Assembly (NCBI GenBank): GCA_051647245.1
Contig: JBOFDS010000011.1
Coordinates: 248,001 to 312,000, forward strand
Direction of reading: 5' to 3'
DNA: 64,000 nt
DNA from: Brevinema_A sp051647245
Lineage (GTDB): Bacteria > Spirochaetota > Brevinematia > Brevinematales > Brevinemataceae
This document shows positions 24,656 through 32,382 of this stretch, one piece after another (the stretch's first letter is position 1; each line of letters opens with the position of its first letter). The translations under genes and the position numbers were made by a program. Below the pieces are notes generated by a model. It was given only the letters and a program-made list of their open reading frames with translations. It was not told the DNA's origin and made no database searches.

Positions 24656-26041
24656 ATGTTATTTATTTTGATCGACACCATACCAAAAGAATTTTCTCAA
24701 AAATACCCTACTCAGCTTAAAGAAATCCATCAGATTCTTTTGAATAAATTAATCGCTCATGACGTGTTAGTGATAGGTGGCGAAGAAAGTGCCGTCGCTC
24801 AACATAAATTTAAAAACGCCAAAACCGCCTACCAGTTCCTCGCAAAACAAAACCAAGATCTGCTCCTTATCGACGCTTATGCAGCTTTTTTGTCTCTTCA
24901 AGAGTCTGAGGCGATCTATCAGTACACCCAAAAGGGTCAGTATGATATTTGTCTCATTGAGAATCTTCCTTTAGGGATTGTGCCAGCTGTGATCAATAAG
25001 GACTTCGCTAAAGATCTTCCTGAATTTATTGAAGACGAAACGCCTCTATCTTCAGAATTAAATCTCCTCGTGAATTGGGAATATCAAGGTATCGATGTCG
25101 GGGTCTATCTTTCACATAACAAAACAATCCTTCGTCGCATCGATTTTTTACCAACAAATAAAAGTGCTATTAACTATATCTTGAATTTGGCAGAAAAGTC
25201 GGATTTGACGCTTGATAATATCGATCAATTCATTGACAATAATCAGCAACTATTACGTAATGCTCCTGCTTTTATTGCTCTTGAACTTTCTCCTAAAAAT
25301 GATCATTTCTATGCTCGTGACTTTTCAAAAAATACTGATATGACCTTACATCTTTTCCAAAAAATCCAATCCGAATTGAAAGCCCTTGCTCCAGAAGCTA
25401 TTTTATCACTTGGAGTGTGGGGAGAGCCTTTGGTGAATAAGGATTTTGAAGCGATTTTTGATTCTTTAGCTGATCAAAGGGTTTTTGTGGAGACCAAGAT
25501 GATGAACTTGGATCGAAATCTATTTACTAAAGTTCTCTCCAGACCAAATACAGAACTTATTATAGATGTAACTTTTACAACAGATAGTTCTTTTGCGGAA
25601 CATAAAAATCATCCGCATTCTCTCTCAGAAATTAAAAATTTTATCAACTCTCTTCCTTATAAAGAGCAAATTTGGATTCGTTTAGTGCGTGCACCGGAAT
25701 CCGAAACGCATATTAAAAACTTTTTACAAGAATGGCAAGACTTCAACCCTCGTATTATTATTACTAAGACTGATTCTGTTCTGGGTGGACAAGTTGTTGA
25801 TCTGTCGCCTATTACTAGACATGCTTGTTTGGCACTCCGTCGCGAATTAACTATACTTAGTGACGGTACTGTTTTGATATGTCGTCAAAGCAATATTGAG
25901 GAATCTCTTGGATCTTTGGTAGATCAAAATCTCGAGACTTTGTGGAACAAAAATCATCAATCTTTCCTCGATCAAGAGCAAGGTAAGTTTAGCTCTTGTT
26001 CGTTTTGTCAAAAATGTGATGATTGGTGGGTATGGAATTAA
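24656..26041 (+). CDS. Spiro-SPASM-type protein (degenerate radical SAM with SPASM tail)
   Basis: A 461-residue protein. The last 90 residues form a SPASM-like cluster-binding domain: H-A-C-L-A-L-R-R-E-L-T-I-L-S-D-G-T-V-L-I-C-R-Q, G-S-L, then C-S-F-C-Q-K-C near the end. The middle part (about 190-370) looks like a radical SAM barrel (A-L-E-L-S-P, L-S-L-G-V-W-G-E-P-L, V-E-T-K-M) but has no C-x3-C-x2-C cluster motif. This layout matches my memory of the spirochaete-only spiro-SPASM family; the family assignment has not been tested. The N-terminal 190 residues are unrecognised. AAGGAC precedes the ATG. An iron-ADH-fold gene follows. Confidence 0.72.
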   Translation: MLFILIDTIPKEFSQKYPTQLKEIHQILLNKLIAHDVLVIGGEESAVAQHKFKNAKTAYQFLAKQNQDLLLIDAYAAFLSLQESEAIYQYTQKGQYDICLIENLPLGIVPAVINKDFAKDLPEFIEDETPLSSELNLLVNWEYQGIDVGVYLSHNKTILRRIDFLPTNKSAINYILNLAEKSDLTLDNIDQFIDNNQQLLRNAPAFIALELSPKNDHFYARDFSKNTDMTLHLFQKIQSELKALAPEAILSLGVWGEPLVNKDFEAIFDSLADQRVFVETKMMNLDRNLFTKVLSRPNTELIIDVTFTTDSSFAEHKNHPHSLSEIKNFINSLPYKEQIWIRLVRAPESETHIKNFLQEWQDFNPRIIITKTDSVLGGQVVDLSPITRHACLALRRELTILSDGTVLICRQSNIEESLGSLVDQNLETLWNKNHQSFLDQEQGKFSSCSFCQKCDDWWVWN

Positions 26042-26121
26042 AAAAGCTGAGCTATTATCCTTAATAAAATCAAAACACTTCCGATAACCTAGTATCAAAT
26101 AGCTTTTTCGGGAGACTTACC

Positions 26122-27285
26122 TTGGATTTTAATTATTTTCATATTCCCACCCGTATCATACAAGGGTACGAGAGTTTTACTAATCTTAATGAGCTGCCAG
26201 AATTGTCAAAAAAACGCGTTGTCATCGTGACAGATGGGAACCTCATCAATATGGGTGCCACGCAAAATCTCAGACGATTTGTGGAGAATACAGCTTATGG
26301 ACTGATTTTTTATGAAGCTCCATCCCATCTTGGTGCAGGATTTACAAATGAAGGTGTGCAGATTCTGATCGATGCCTATGCACAGACGGTGATAGGTTTT
26401 GGTACTACTAATACTTTAGCAATTGCTCGTGCCATGGTACAAGAGGCGTCTGGTCGTACAGGTAACAAAATTTCTTATATTGAGATCCCTACTTTACCTT
26501 GTTTTTGTACAGGGTTGATGGATACTTATTATGTAGCAAATGAAATGAGCCCCCTCAAAAAACCACATCAAGATCTTAATTCTAGAGCAGATTGGTTGTT
26601 TCTTGATTCTTCTCATACAGAGTCTTATAGTATTTCTGATATTTTAGAGAATGCTGTTTATAGTCTTGCTTATGCGACGGATGCTTTGTTTTCACGTAAT
26701 TTATCTATGTTGAGCGAATCTTATGCATTGAAGGCTATAGAGTTGATTGCGCATGCTGGGTATCGTTTACCAACAGAACCAACCAATGTAAAGTTAAAAA
26801 CCGAATTAATGTTGGGGGCTTTGCTTGCAAGTTTTGCTGTTCAAGGTTCAAATCTTGGTATTACCGCAGGACTTGCGATGAGTATGGAAAGCTCGTTTAT
26901 TATGCCAGAATCCGAAGCAGCCGGAACTGTCTTAATGAGCTCTTTAGAATATTCCCTTGTTTCGAATCTTGATAAACTTCAAAAAATCTATCGTATTCTT
27001 GGTTTTGGTAAGGAATCTTCTTCTCTTGATGATGGCATTAAGGTTTTAGAATATTTCAAAGATCTTTTAGTCCAGATGGAAGTCCAAACCCTCTCCACTT
27101 ATAATATTCATCCAAAAACTCTGGAGACTGTCGCAAAACAAGCCTCTCGCTATAATTTTATGTTGGATCTTTCTCGTCCAGCGGGCGTCTATGAGTTCCA
27201 AGAAATGTTAAATTCTGCGGTAACAAATGGTTTTGAGCTTTCGCCTAATTTGGGACATGCACAAAACGAATCTATAGCGCTTTAA
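26122..27285 (+). CDS. Iron-alcohol-dehydrogenase-fold protein lacking metal ligands
   Basis: A 387-residue protein with the overall pattern of the iron-containing ADH / dehydroquinate synthase-like superfamily: a Rossmann half to about residue 165, then an all-helical half. The key sites are changed. Against the usual D-A-L-x-H it reads D-A-L-F-S (Asp187 kept, His to Ser191). A-H-P-L-G becomes A-M-S-M-E (His to Met253) and P-H-G becomes P-E-S (His to Glu263). The G-G-G-S-x-x-D nucleotide loop is G-F-G-T-T-N-T. It is therefore likely a non-catalytic or repurposed member. Start is TTG, with GGGAG upstream. Its stop overlaps the comEC start (TAATG). Confidence 0.75.
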   Translation: MDFNYFHIPTRIIQGYESFTNLNELPELSKKRVVIVTDGNLINMGATQNLRRFVENTAYGLIFYEAPSHLGAGFTNEGVQILIDAYAQTVIGFGTTNTLAIARAMVQEASGRTGNKISYIEIPTLPCFCTGLMDTYYVANEMSPLKKPHQDLNSRADWLFLDSSHTESYSISDILENAVYSLAYATDALFSRNLSMLSESYALKAIELIAHAGYRLPTEPTNVKLKTELMLGALLASFAVQGSNLGITAGLAMSMESSFIMPESEAAGTVLMSSLEYSLVSNLDKLQKIYRILGFGKESSSLDDGIKVLEYFKDLLVQMEVQTLSTYNIHPKTLETVAKQASRYNFMLDLSRPAGVYEFQEMLNSAVTNGFELSPNLGHAQNESIAL

Positions 27286-28454
27286 TGAAGTATATATTTT
27301 TGATTCTATTGTTGACTCCAACCGCTTCTTTTGCACAAGTTCAAGGCAAAGAAACTCTTCGGATTACATCTTTCCCAAATATCACGCCTCAAGACACCTT
27401 TCGTGTGAGTGCGGGTGAAAAAACTATAGAATTTGCTTTCCCAGTCGACCTCTCTCCTTTTGCTGAGGTGGAAGTTTTTGGAAAAAAATACCATTCTTTG
27501 CTTATTGTACAAAATAAAAGAGATTTGAAGGTTTTATCTGAGAATTCTTTTTTAAGACGATTCTCAGATTTTCGGAACAAATTTAGCTCCCAAATTCTTG
27601 AATCATTTCATCAAGCACCTCTAATTCTTGCTTTAATTTTAGGGAACAAATCTTTTCTCCCAGAAGAATTTCAATATAGTGTGCGTATTGTTGGTTTATC
27701 ACATATTTTTGCTTTATCGGGTTTGCATTTGGCGATTTTTCTTTCTTTTTTCTACTTTATGTTTCATTTGCTGAAGATCCCTGCTCGATATCAGGTCTAT
27801 TTGCTGCTTGTACCAGCTCTTTTGTATGCATTTCTTGGTGGCTTAGGAGTATCTCTACAACGATCATTACTGTTTTTTCTCATTGGATTGATTTTGCTTC
27901 TTATAAGAGTGCCTCTTTCCTTGTTCAAGGTTTGGCTTCTAGCTCTTTTGATTCATCTTTCCATTAGTCCAAACCTGCTGTTTACTCCATCTTTTCTTCT
28001 GAGCTATACCGCTATTTTAGGAATTGTAGCGTCATTAAGATGGCAATTTTTCCCAAAATATCTAGGGTGGTATTTCGGAGGTATTATCCAGACAAGTTTG
28101 GGTGTATTTTTATTTATCACGCCTGTGGTGTTACATTTTTTTGCTTATATTAATCTAGGATCTTTTTTTGTAGGTATCTTGATTTTACCAATACTTCCAA
28201 TTATTATAGCATTATGTTTTTTTGCTATTTTGATGCTTATTTTAGGCTTTGAAGTATTTTTGATTGACAAAATACTTGAACTTTGTTATAACTTAATATC
28301 AAGATTGTCTTTTGAAGTTTCTTCAAGCATCCCAACTATTTTTTTTACAGAACAAACAAAACAAACGGTGATTATTATTTGGGTATTAGTTTTGATCTTG
28401 CTAATGATTTTCCAACACCAAAGGGGTGTAAAATGTGGACAGACAAATATTTAG
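27285..28454 (+). CDS. ComEC/Rec2-type competence membrane protein, no metallo-beta-lactamase domain
   Basis: A 389-residue polytopic membrane protein. A signal-like N-terminus and a short OB-like segment (to about residue 95) precede the Competence domain (PF03772), marked by L-A-L-I-L-G-N near 118 and V-G-L-S-H-I-F-A-L-S-G-L-H-L near 143, then about seven helices. In transforming bacteria ComEC forms the inner-membrane DNA channel. The C-terminal metallo-beta-lactamase nuclease domain of long ComEC forms is absent; the protein ends after the helices. It overlaps the preceding gene by 1 nt and the following nth gene by 22 nt. Confidence 0.85.
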   Translation: MKYIFLILLLTPTASFAQVQGKETLRITSFPNITPQDTFRVSAGEKTIEFAFPVDLSPFAEVEVFGKKYHSLLIVQNKRDLKVLSENSFLRRFSDFRNKFSSQILESFHQAPLILALILGNKSFLPEEFQYSVRIVGLSHIFALSGLHLAIFLSFFYFMFHLLKIPARYQVYLLLVPALLYAFLGGLGVSLQRSLLFFLIGLILLLIRVPLSLFKVWLLALLIHLSISPNLLFTPSFLLSYTAILGIVASLRWQFFPKYLGWYFGGIIQTSLGVFLFITPVVLHFFAYINLGSFFVGILILPILPIIIALCFFAILMLILGFEVFLIDKILELCYNLISRLSFEVSSSIPTIFFTEQTKQTVIIIWVLVLILLMIFQHQRGVKCGQTNI

Positions 28455-29077
28455 AAGATTTGTTTACTGTGATTGATAATGCATCCGAACTACGAGTTGC
28501 CCCTGTTTTTAAATTTATGAGCAAGGTTGGCGATGGTCCTTTTAGGGTTTTGATTGCAACAATCCTGAGCTTGCGAACAAAAGACGAGACTACAGGCCCA
28601 GCAAGTAAAAGGCTATTTAGTGTGGCGGATGTGCCAGAAAAAATAATTACCCTAGATGTCGAAGAAATAGAAAAATTAATCTATCCAGTAGGTTTCTATA
28701 AAAATAAAGCAAGGCAGATTAAGGAAATAAGTTATATTTTGCTTAATCGTTATGACGGACAAGTTCCAGATGATTTGGACTTATTGTTAGAGTTACCTGG
28801 AGTGGGGCGAAAGACAGCGAATCTTGTTATTTCTGTTGCTTTCCAACAACCTGCCGTCTGTGTTGATGTTCATGTACACCGCATTTCAAACCGATGGGGC
28901 TTTTGTTCCACAAAGACACCAGAAGAAACGGAATTCTACATCAGAGAGCATGTTTCTCGAAAATTATGGAGTGAATTTAACAGACCTATGGTCGCTCTGG
29001 GACAGGTTATTTGCAGACCTATCTCCCCAAAGTGTTCGATTTGTCCCGTCTATTCATACTGTAATCGTAATATTTAA
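28433..29077 (+). CDS. nth: Endonuclease III (DNA glycosylase/AP lyase)
   Basis: A 214-residue base-excision repair enzyme removing oxidised pyrimidines. The helix-hairpin-helix L-P-G-V-G-R-K-T-A-N carries catalytic Lys127, and Asp145 follows in V-D-V-H-V-H-R. The 4Fe-4S cluster loop is intact: Cys194, 201, 204 and 210 (C-x6-C-x2-C-x5-C). An upstream in-frame start inside comEC is possible, but AAGGGGTG sits just before the ATG at 28433 and this gives the normal length. The coding region overlaps the comEC end by 22 nt, suggesting coupling. Confidence 0.95.
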   Translation: MWTDKYLEDLFTVIDNASELRVAPVFKFMSKVGDGPFRVLIATILSLRTKDETTGPASKRLFSVADVPEKIITLDVEEIEKLIYPVGFYKNKARQIKEISYILLNRYDGQVPDDLDLLLELPGVGRKTANLVISVAFQQPAVCVDVHVHRISNRWGFCSTKTPEETEFYIREHVSRKLWSEFNRPMVALGQVICRPISPKCSICPVYSYCNRNI

Positions 29078-29114
29078 TTGAAAATTGACAATACCTTTTA
29101 GAGGACCTTGTATA

Positions 29115-30023
29115 GTGAAGATACTTTTAATATCAGAAAATCCTGCTACTATTGATCTTGTCGAACAAACTGGAAAAAAATATGGCTTTAATTTTAAAGC
29201 TGTTTCTTATGCAGATATTAGTAAATATTATGACCAAAGCATCGAAAGTGTCTCTTTGCAAAAACATATTTTTAAAACAAATTATGATGTGATCTTAGTT
29301 GATACTATAGCTTTAGATTACGTTAAAGAAAAGTATATAATTTTTAATGAAGATGATCTTTCGTTATCACCTGTGATTCTATTAGTTGATGATTTCAAGA
29401 CATTGGATTTGCTTGCGGTGCAAACACTCCGTATTTTCTATACACTTAATCTCCAATGTTTGAGCGAAGAAGAACTCTACGCAAACTTTACCCTATTAAG
29501 AGAAAAGCTTTCAATTAATAAAAAGGCTTCTTCCTGGGCATTAATGGACTCCTTAACCAATGTGTTCAATCGTCGAACTTTTTACAATCATCTTGAAAAT
29601 TTAGTAAGTGAATATCAAAATCAACCATCAGAATCGATTTGTTTGTCTTTTTTAGATATTGATTATTTCAAATTTATTAATGATACTTTTGGGCACAATG
29701 CCGGTGATGAAGTTTTGAAAGTTTTTGCTAAAATCTTATCAGCAAAAACACGGGATAGTGATATTGTTGCTCGTGTTGGGGGAGAAGAGTTTGCAATTAT
29801 TTTCCCGAATACTTCTTTAGAGGCTGCTAATAAGATTTTAGAAAGAATTCGTGAAGTAATGGTCCAAACAACAGATCTTGAAGAACACTTAAAAGTGACG
29901 TTCAGTGCTGGTCTCATAGAGATTAAAGGAGGCACTACTCTTACTATAGATGAGCTTGTTGGGGAAGCTGATATGCTTCTTTATAAAGCCAAAGATATGG
30001 GGAGAGACAGGATTTGTTTTTAA
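29115..30023 (+). CDS. Diguanylate cyclase with receiver-like N-terminus
   Basis: A 302-residue protein. Residues 1-125 resemble a response-regulator receiver (I-L-L-I-S-E-N-P at the start, Y-D-V-I-L-V-D-T with a possible phospho-Asp), though the usual acidic pair is reduced to S-E-N. The C-terminal GGDEF domain has the active-site loop G-G-E-E-F and an inhibitory RxxD site (R-D-S-D) five residues before it, so it should make cyclic di-GMP with product feedback. I start it at GTG 29115, nine bases after GAGGA; a TTG at 29085 is in frame but has no ribosome binding site. No histidine kinase is adjacent. Confidence 0.88.
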   Translation: MKILLISENPATIDLVEQTGKKYGFNFKAVSYADISKYYDQSIESVSLQKHIFKTNYDVILVDTIALDYVKEKYIIFNEDDLSLSPVILLVDDFKTLDLLAVQTLRIFYTLNLQCLSEEELYANFTLLREKLSINKKASSWALMDSLTNVFNRRTFYNHLENLVSEYQNQPSESICLSFLDIDYFKFINDTFGHNAGDEVLKVFAKILSAKTRDSDIVARVGGEEFAIIFPNTSLEAANKILERIREVMVQTTDLEEHLKVTFSAGLIEIKGGTTLTIDELVGEADMLLYKAKDMGRDRICF

Positions 30024-30033
30024 AGTAAAAATT

Positions 30034-30067
30034 TAACATTTTGTAACAATTTTTAACATTTTTTAAC
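30034..30067 (+). promoter_or_regulatory. Four TAAC motifs at exact 10-bp spacing
   Basis: TAAC occurs at 30034, 30044, 30054 and 30064, each preceded by T or G and mostly inside T-T-T-A-A-C. Helically phased direct repeats of TTAACA type are how OmpR/PhoB-class regulators bind (for example B. subtilis PhoP). A TATTAT box follows at 30074-30079. The site lies after the cyclase stop, between convergent genes. Confidence 0.45.
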
Positions 30068-30095
30068 GACTAATATTATGTACTGTTAAAAATTG
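30047..30095. repeat. Perfect 12-bp inverted repeat
   Basis: CAATTTTTAACA (30047-30058) and TGTTAAAAATTG (30084-30095) are exact inverse copies separated by 25 bp. They overlap the phased TAAC array and flank a TATTAT box. Confidence 0.75.
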
Positions 30096-30165
30096 AATTA
30101 ACCCCAATTCCATACACCATCTTATTTGCAGCACGTTTATCGTACTAAAAATAAGGTGGTTTTTT
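30084..30165 (+). ncRNA. Candidate small RNA between convergent genes
   Basis: A promoter-like region (phased TAAC repeats and TATTAT at 30074-30079) is followed by about 80 bp ending in an intrinsic terminator, with no coding frame. The interval includes a short hairpin GAATT-AACCCC-AATTC (30095-30110) whose loop is C-rich, the kind of loop that can pair with ribosome binding sites. The -35 spacing is poor (TTAACA, 15 bp), so an activator would be needed. No transcript evidence is available; the terminator could simply serve the cyclase gene. Confidence 0.3.
30116..30165 (+). terminator. Intrinsic terminator
   Basis: ACCATCTTATTT (30116-30127) pairs with AAATAAGGTGGT (30149-30160, one G-T pair), followed by TTTTT. 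It ends either the cyclase transcript or the proposed small RNA. Confidence 0.75.
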
Positions 30166-30181
30166 ACAAATTTAATCCATA

Positions 30182-30214
30182 AAAAAAGCAACCTATAGTA
30201 GGTTGCTTTTTTTT
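30182..30214. terminator. Bidirectional intrinsic terminator
   Basis: A 14-bp stem (30182-30195 with 30199-30212) around TAG, with A-tract and T-tract flanks. It ends the minus-strand FecR-like gene's operon and overlaps its stop. Confidence 0.88.
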
Positions 30215-30827
30215 ATTCTGAATCGATTAGGATAATATATTCTTCAAATTTCTTAGGTGTTGCAAGTTCTGGATAACCAAATCCATCATAAATATTAAAT
30301 TCAATCACTTGTCTCTCATCCACAACGATGGCTCTTGAATTTTGTTCTCGATAGCTAGTCATACCACTTCCGTTGCGGATCAAAAACTCATGCTTGCCAT
30401 CAAAAAAATATCCTCCACCAGAGCCATTTTCAATGATGCTGGTGGTGATGTCTGTATTCATGATAAGACGTGATTTATTTCTTGAAGAAGCACTATAAAA
30501 CCATCGTCCTGTTATGAGTAAAAATTTATGTTGAGTTGCATTGTTCTTGCTTTCTGAAAGATAATCAATAAAAATTGACCCAACGCCAATCAAACGAAGT
30601 AAACTACCATCTGGTAATTCCATCGTAATAATGCTGTCTTTACTATTTAGTCGGATAAAATTTTTCTCACTAATTTTCATCCCAGTCAAGATAGGGATCC
30701 ACATTTTTGATTGATGAGATTGGTATTCTGCATCACCTGTAAAATCTTTGATAATAACTTCTTTGGCATGCGCAAAAAAAGATATAAAAATTAAACAAGA
30801 TAACAGAATTACGGATTTGTTTTTCAT
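30213..30827 (-). CDS. Exported FecR-domain-like protein
   Basis: A 204-residue protein with a signal peptide (M-K-N-K then a hydrophobic run, ending A-H-A-K). The mature part resembles the periplasmic FecR domain (PF04773): G-D-A-E-Y-Q then W-I-P-I-L-T-G-M-K-I, F-I-R-L-N-S-K-D-S, and M-E-L-P-D-G-S-L-L-R-L. Unlike iron-signalling FecR it has no cytoplasmic anti-sigma segment, and no FecI-like sigma gene is adjacent. It is last in the minus-strand run that starts with trkH, 9 bp after the DUF4921 gene. Role unknown. Confidence 0.65.
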   Translation of the reverse strand: MKNKSVILLSCLIFISFFAHAKEVIIKDFTGDAEYQSHQSKMWIPILTGMKISEKNFIRLNSKDSIITMELPDGSLLRLIGVGSIFIDYLSESKNNATQHKFLLITGRWFYSASSRNKSRLIMNTDITTSIIENGSGGGYFFDGKHEFLIRNGSGMTSYREQNSRAIVVDERQVIEFNIYDGFGYPELATPKKFEEYIILIDSE

Positions 30828-30836
30828 GGTAACAAC

Positions 30837-32135
30837 CTATTTATTTTTATGATAGGATAGGACAATTTCTTTAGGATGAAGCGAAATATTTTTCGCAACA
30901 AAACCTAAGGAGATTTTTTGGGATAATAATCCTCTTAGTTTTCTGGCAAGATTGGATGCTGAATCAGCACAAATGATTTTTTGAGTTATATTTTCGAACC
31001 CTGCAGATACAGTGCTTCTGATATTGAACACAATCCTCCATGGAGTTACAAATTCTTCAGCATCGAGCGGTGTATAATACCACTCTTCGTTATAAGGGGT
31101 TACGTCGCCAATACATGTGGCAATTGCATGTGCGAGATCACTCATTGCCGAGATCTCTGCTTCTGAGTGTTCAAAAGGCCTGAGGTGAGAGGATTTGGAA
31201 CAAATGGTAATAAATCCTGACTTTGCGCCGACTTCGAGATAGGCCACAGCGTGCTCATTCTCCGCAATTGTTAAATCATGTTCTAAGGCTGTATGGATTG
31301 CAAATTCTTCATAGATGCGAGGATTGTTTTGAAAGAGTTCTTTTTCTCTGTCTAAAGGCCTTCCCCAAAAATCAATAGCAAGGATTTGCTTATGCCAATG
31401 ACTAAAGGACGCACCAGCAGCATACATCCAATTTTGAAATATGGAAATAAATTTAATATATTTGTTTCGGGCAATCATATCTTGCATGGTTTCACTCAGC
31501 ATTAAGTATGAAATGCGGTGCTCGTCAACGCTCATGCTCGCAGATGAAAAGAGCCTTCCATCTATATGCTCCGATGAAAAATGAGAGCCAGAGGTGAGGA
31601 GCTCGTGAAAACCTGAATATAGGGGTTTACATTCTTCGATCAATAATTCTTCATTTGATAAGTCTATGGTTTTGTTGAGTCGAGAGTTTTTTAATTGAAT
31701 TATTTTTTTTAAGAAATCTCGATGCAATGGATTGGAGAGGTCTTTTTGAATTTGGGAAAGTTCTTGCGGAGATGAATCGATCTGGTAGCTTTTCTTCCAA
31801 TAATCAAAGGAAAGAATCTCAAACAGATTTGCTTGTCTTCTAAAGAGTACCGTTTCGTTTTGACAACGATCTAAGCGACAAAGCTCTTTGCGTTTCAAAG
31901 AACCATCACAAGCTCGAGATATTCTAAATTTTTCAGGAGTAGCTTGATCAATATTTCCAATACAAAAAGCACAGTAATCTTCCAAATATTGAGGCTTTAG
32001 TGGTGTTGTTTTTTGTCTTTCAGATGAGAAAAAAACTGTCGCCGTTCGATCTGGACTGTATAATGATTTTAGATCAAAAAATGGGTGAAAGTATTCTTCA
32101 AAACCGTTAGAGTGTTTTACGTACCACGGTGCCAT
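30837..32135 (-). CDS. DUF4921 family protein (galactose-1-phosphate uridylyltransferase-like)
   Basis: A 432-residue protein related to the GalT branch of the HIT superfamily. The N-terminal Y-C-A-F-C-I-G-N with T-P-E-K-F-R matches the DUF4921 signature C-A-F-C-x-G followed by T-P-P-E-K. In the centre S-F-S-H-W-H-K-Q gives the H-x-x-H/Q active-site region (GalT has H-P-H-G-Q). GalT-like enzymes transfer UMP or AMP between sugar phosphates; the substrate of DUF4921 proteins is not established. GAGG precedes the ATG. A small membrane protein gene ends 2 bp upstream. Confidence 0.72.
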   Translation of the reverse strand: MAPWYVKHSNGFEEYFHPFFDLKSLYSPDRTATVFFSSERQKTTPLKPQYLEDYCAFCIGNIDQATPEKFRISRACDGSLKRKELCRLDRCQNETVLFRRQANLFEILSFDYWKKSYQIDSSPQELSQIQKDLSNPLHRDFLKKIIQLKNSRLNKTIDLSNEELLIEECKPLYSGFHELLTSGSHFSSEHIDGRLFSSASMSVDEHRISYLMLSETMQDMIARNKYIKFISIFQNWMYAAGASFSHWHKQILAIDFWGRPLDREKELFQNNPRIYEEFAIHTALEHDLTIAENEHAVAYLEVGAKSGFITICSKSSHLRPFEHSEAEISAMSDLAHAIATCIGDVTPYNEEWYYTPLDAEEFVTPWRIVFNIRSTVSAGFENITQKIICADSASNLARKLRGLLSQKISLGFVAKNISLHPKEIVLSYHKNK

Positions 32136-32137
32136 GC

Positions 32138-32359
32138 TTACCTCGTTACTTTATTTAATTTGAGATAGAAGAGAAAGCTGACCAATAAAAGCCCTGCCCA
32201 TAAAAAATACGGTGCAACAGGATCCATAAAGGGATTTTTTATGGTCGATAATTCGTATACAAAAAAGAAAGCTGAAAAATTCATCAAAATTAATGTAATT
32301 AACATTGGATTTTTGAATGTTTTTTTAAGAGGAGTTTGCACTTTTTTATCTTTTTTCAT
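32138..32359 (-). CDS. Small membrane protein with two helices
   Basis: A 73-residue protein with a Lys-rich N-terminus and two transmembrane helices (about residues 19-37 and 48-64). I do not recognise it. A TTG two codons upstream is in frame, but AAGGA is best spaced from the ATG at 32359. It is squeezed between the TPR protein and the DUF4921 gene (2 bp gap), so it is co-transcribed. Confidence 0.6.
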   Translation of the reverse strand: MKKDKKVQTPLKKTFKNPMLITLILMNFSAFFFVYELSTIKNPFMDPVAPYFLWAGLLLVSFLFYLKLNKVTR

Positions 32360-32382
32360 GATCAATCCTTCAGATTTTTGTT

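Noticed and set aside
29085..29116. TTGACA followed by TATAGT before the diguanylate cyclase gene
   Set aside because: The spacing is 20 bp, and the alternative TTGTAT at 17 bp is a poor -10, so I do not list a promoter.
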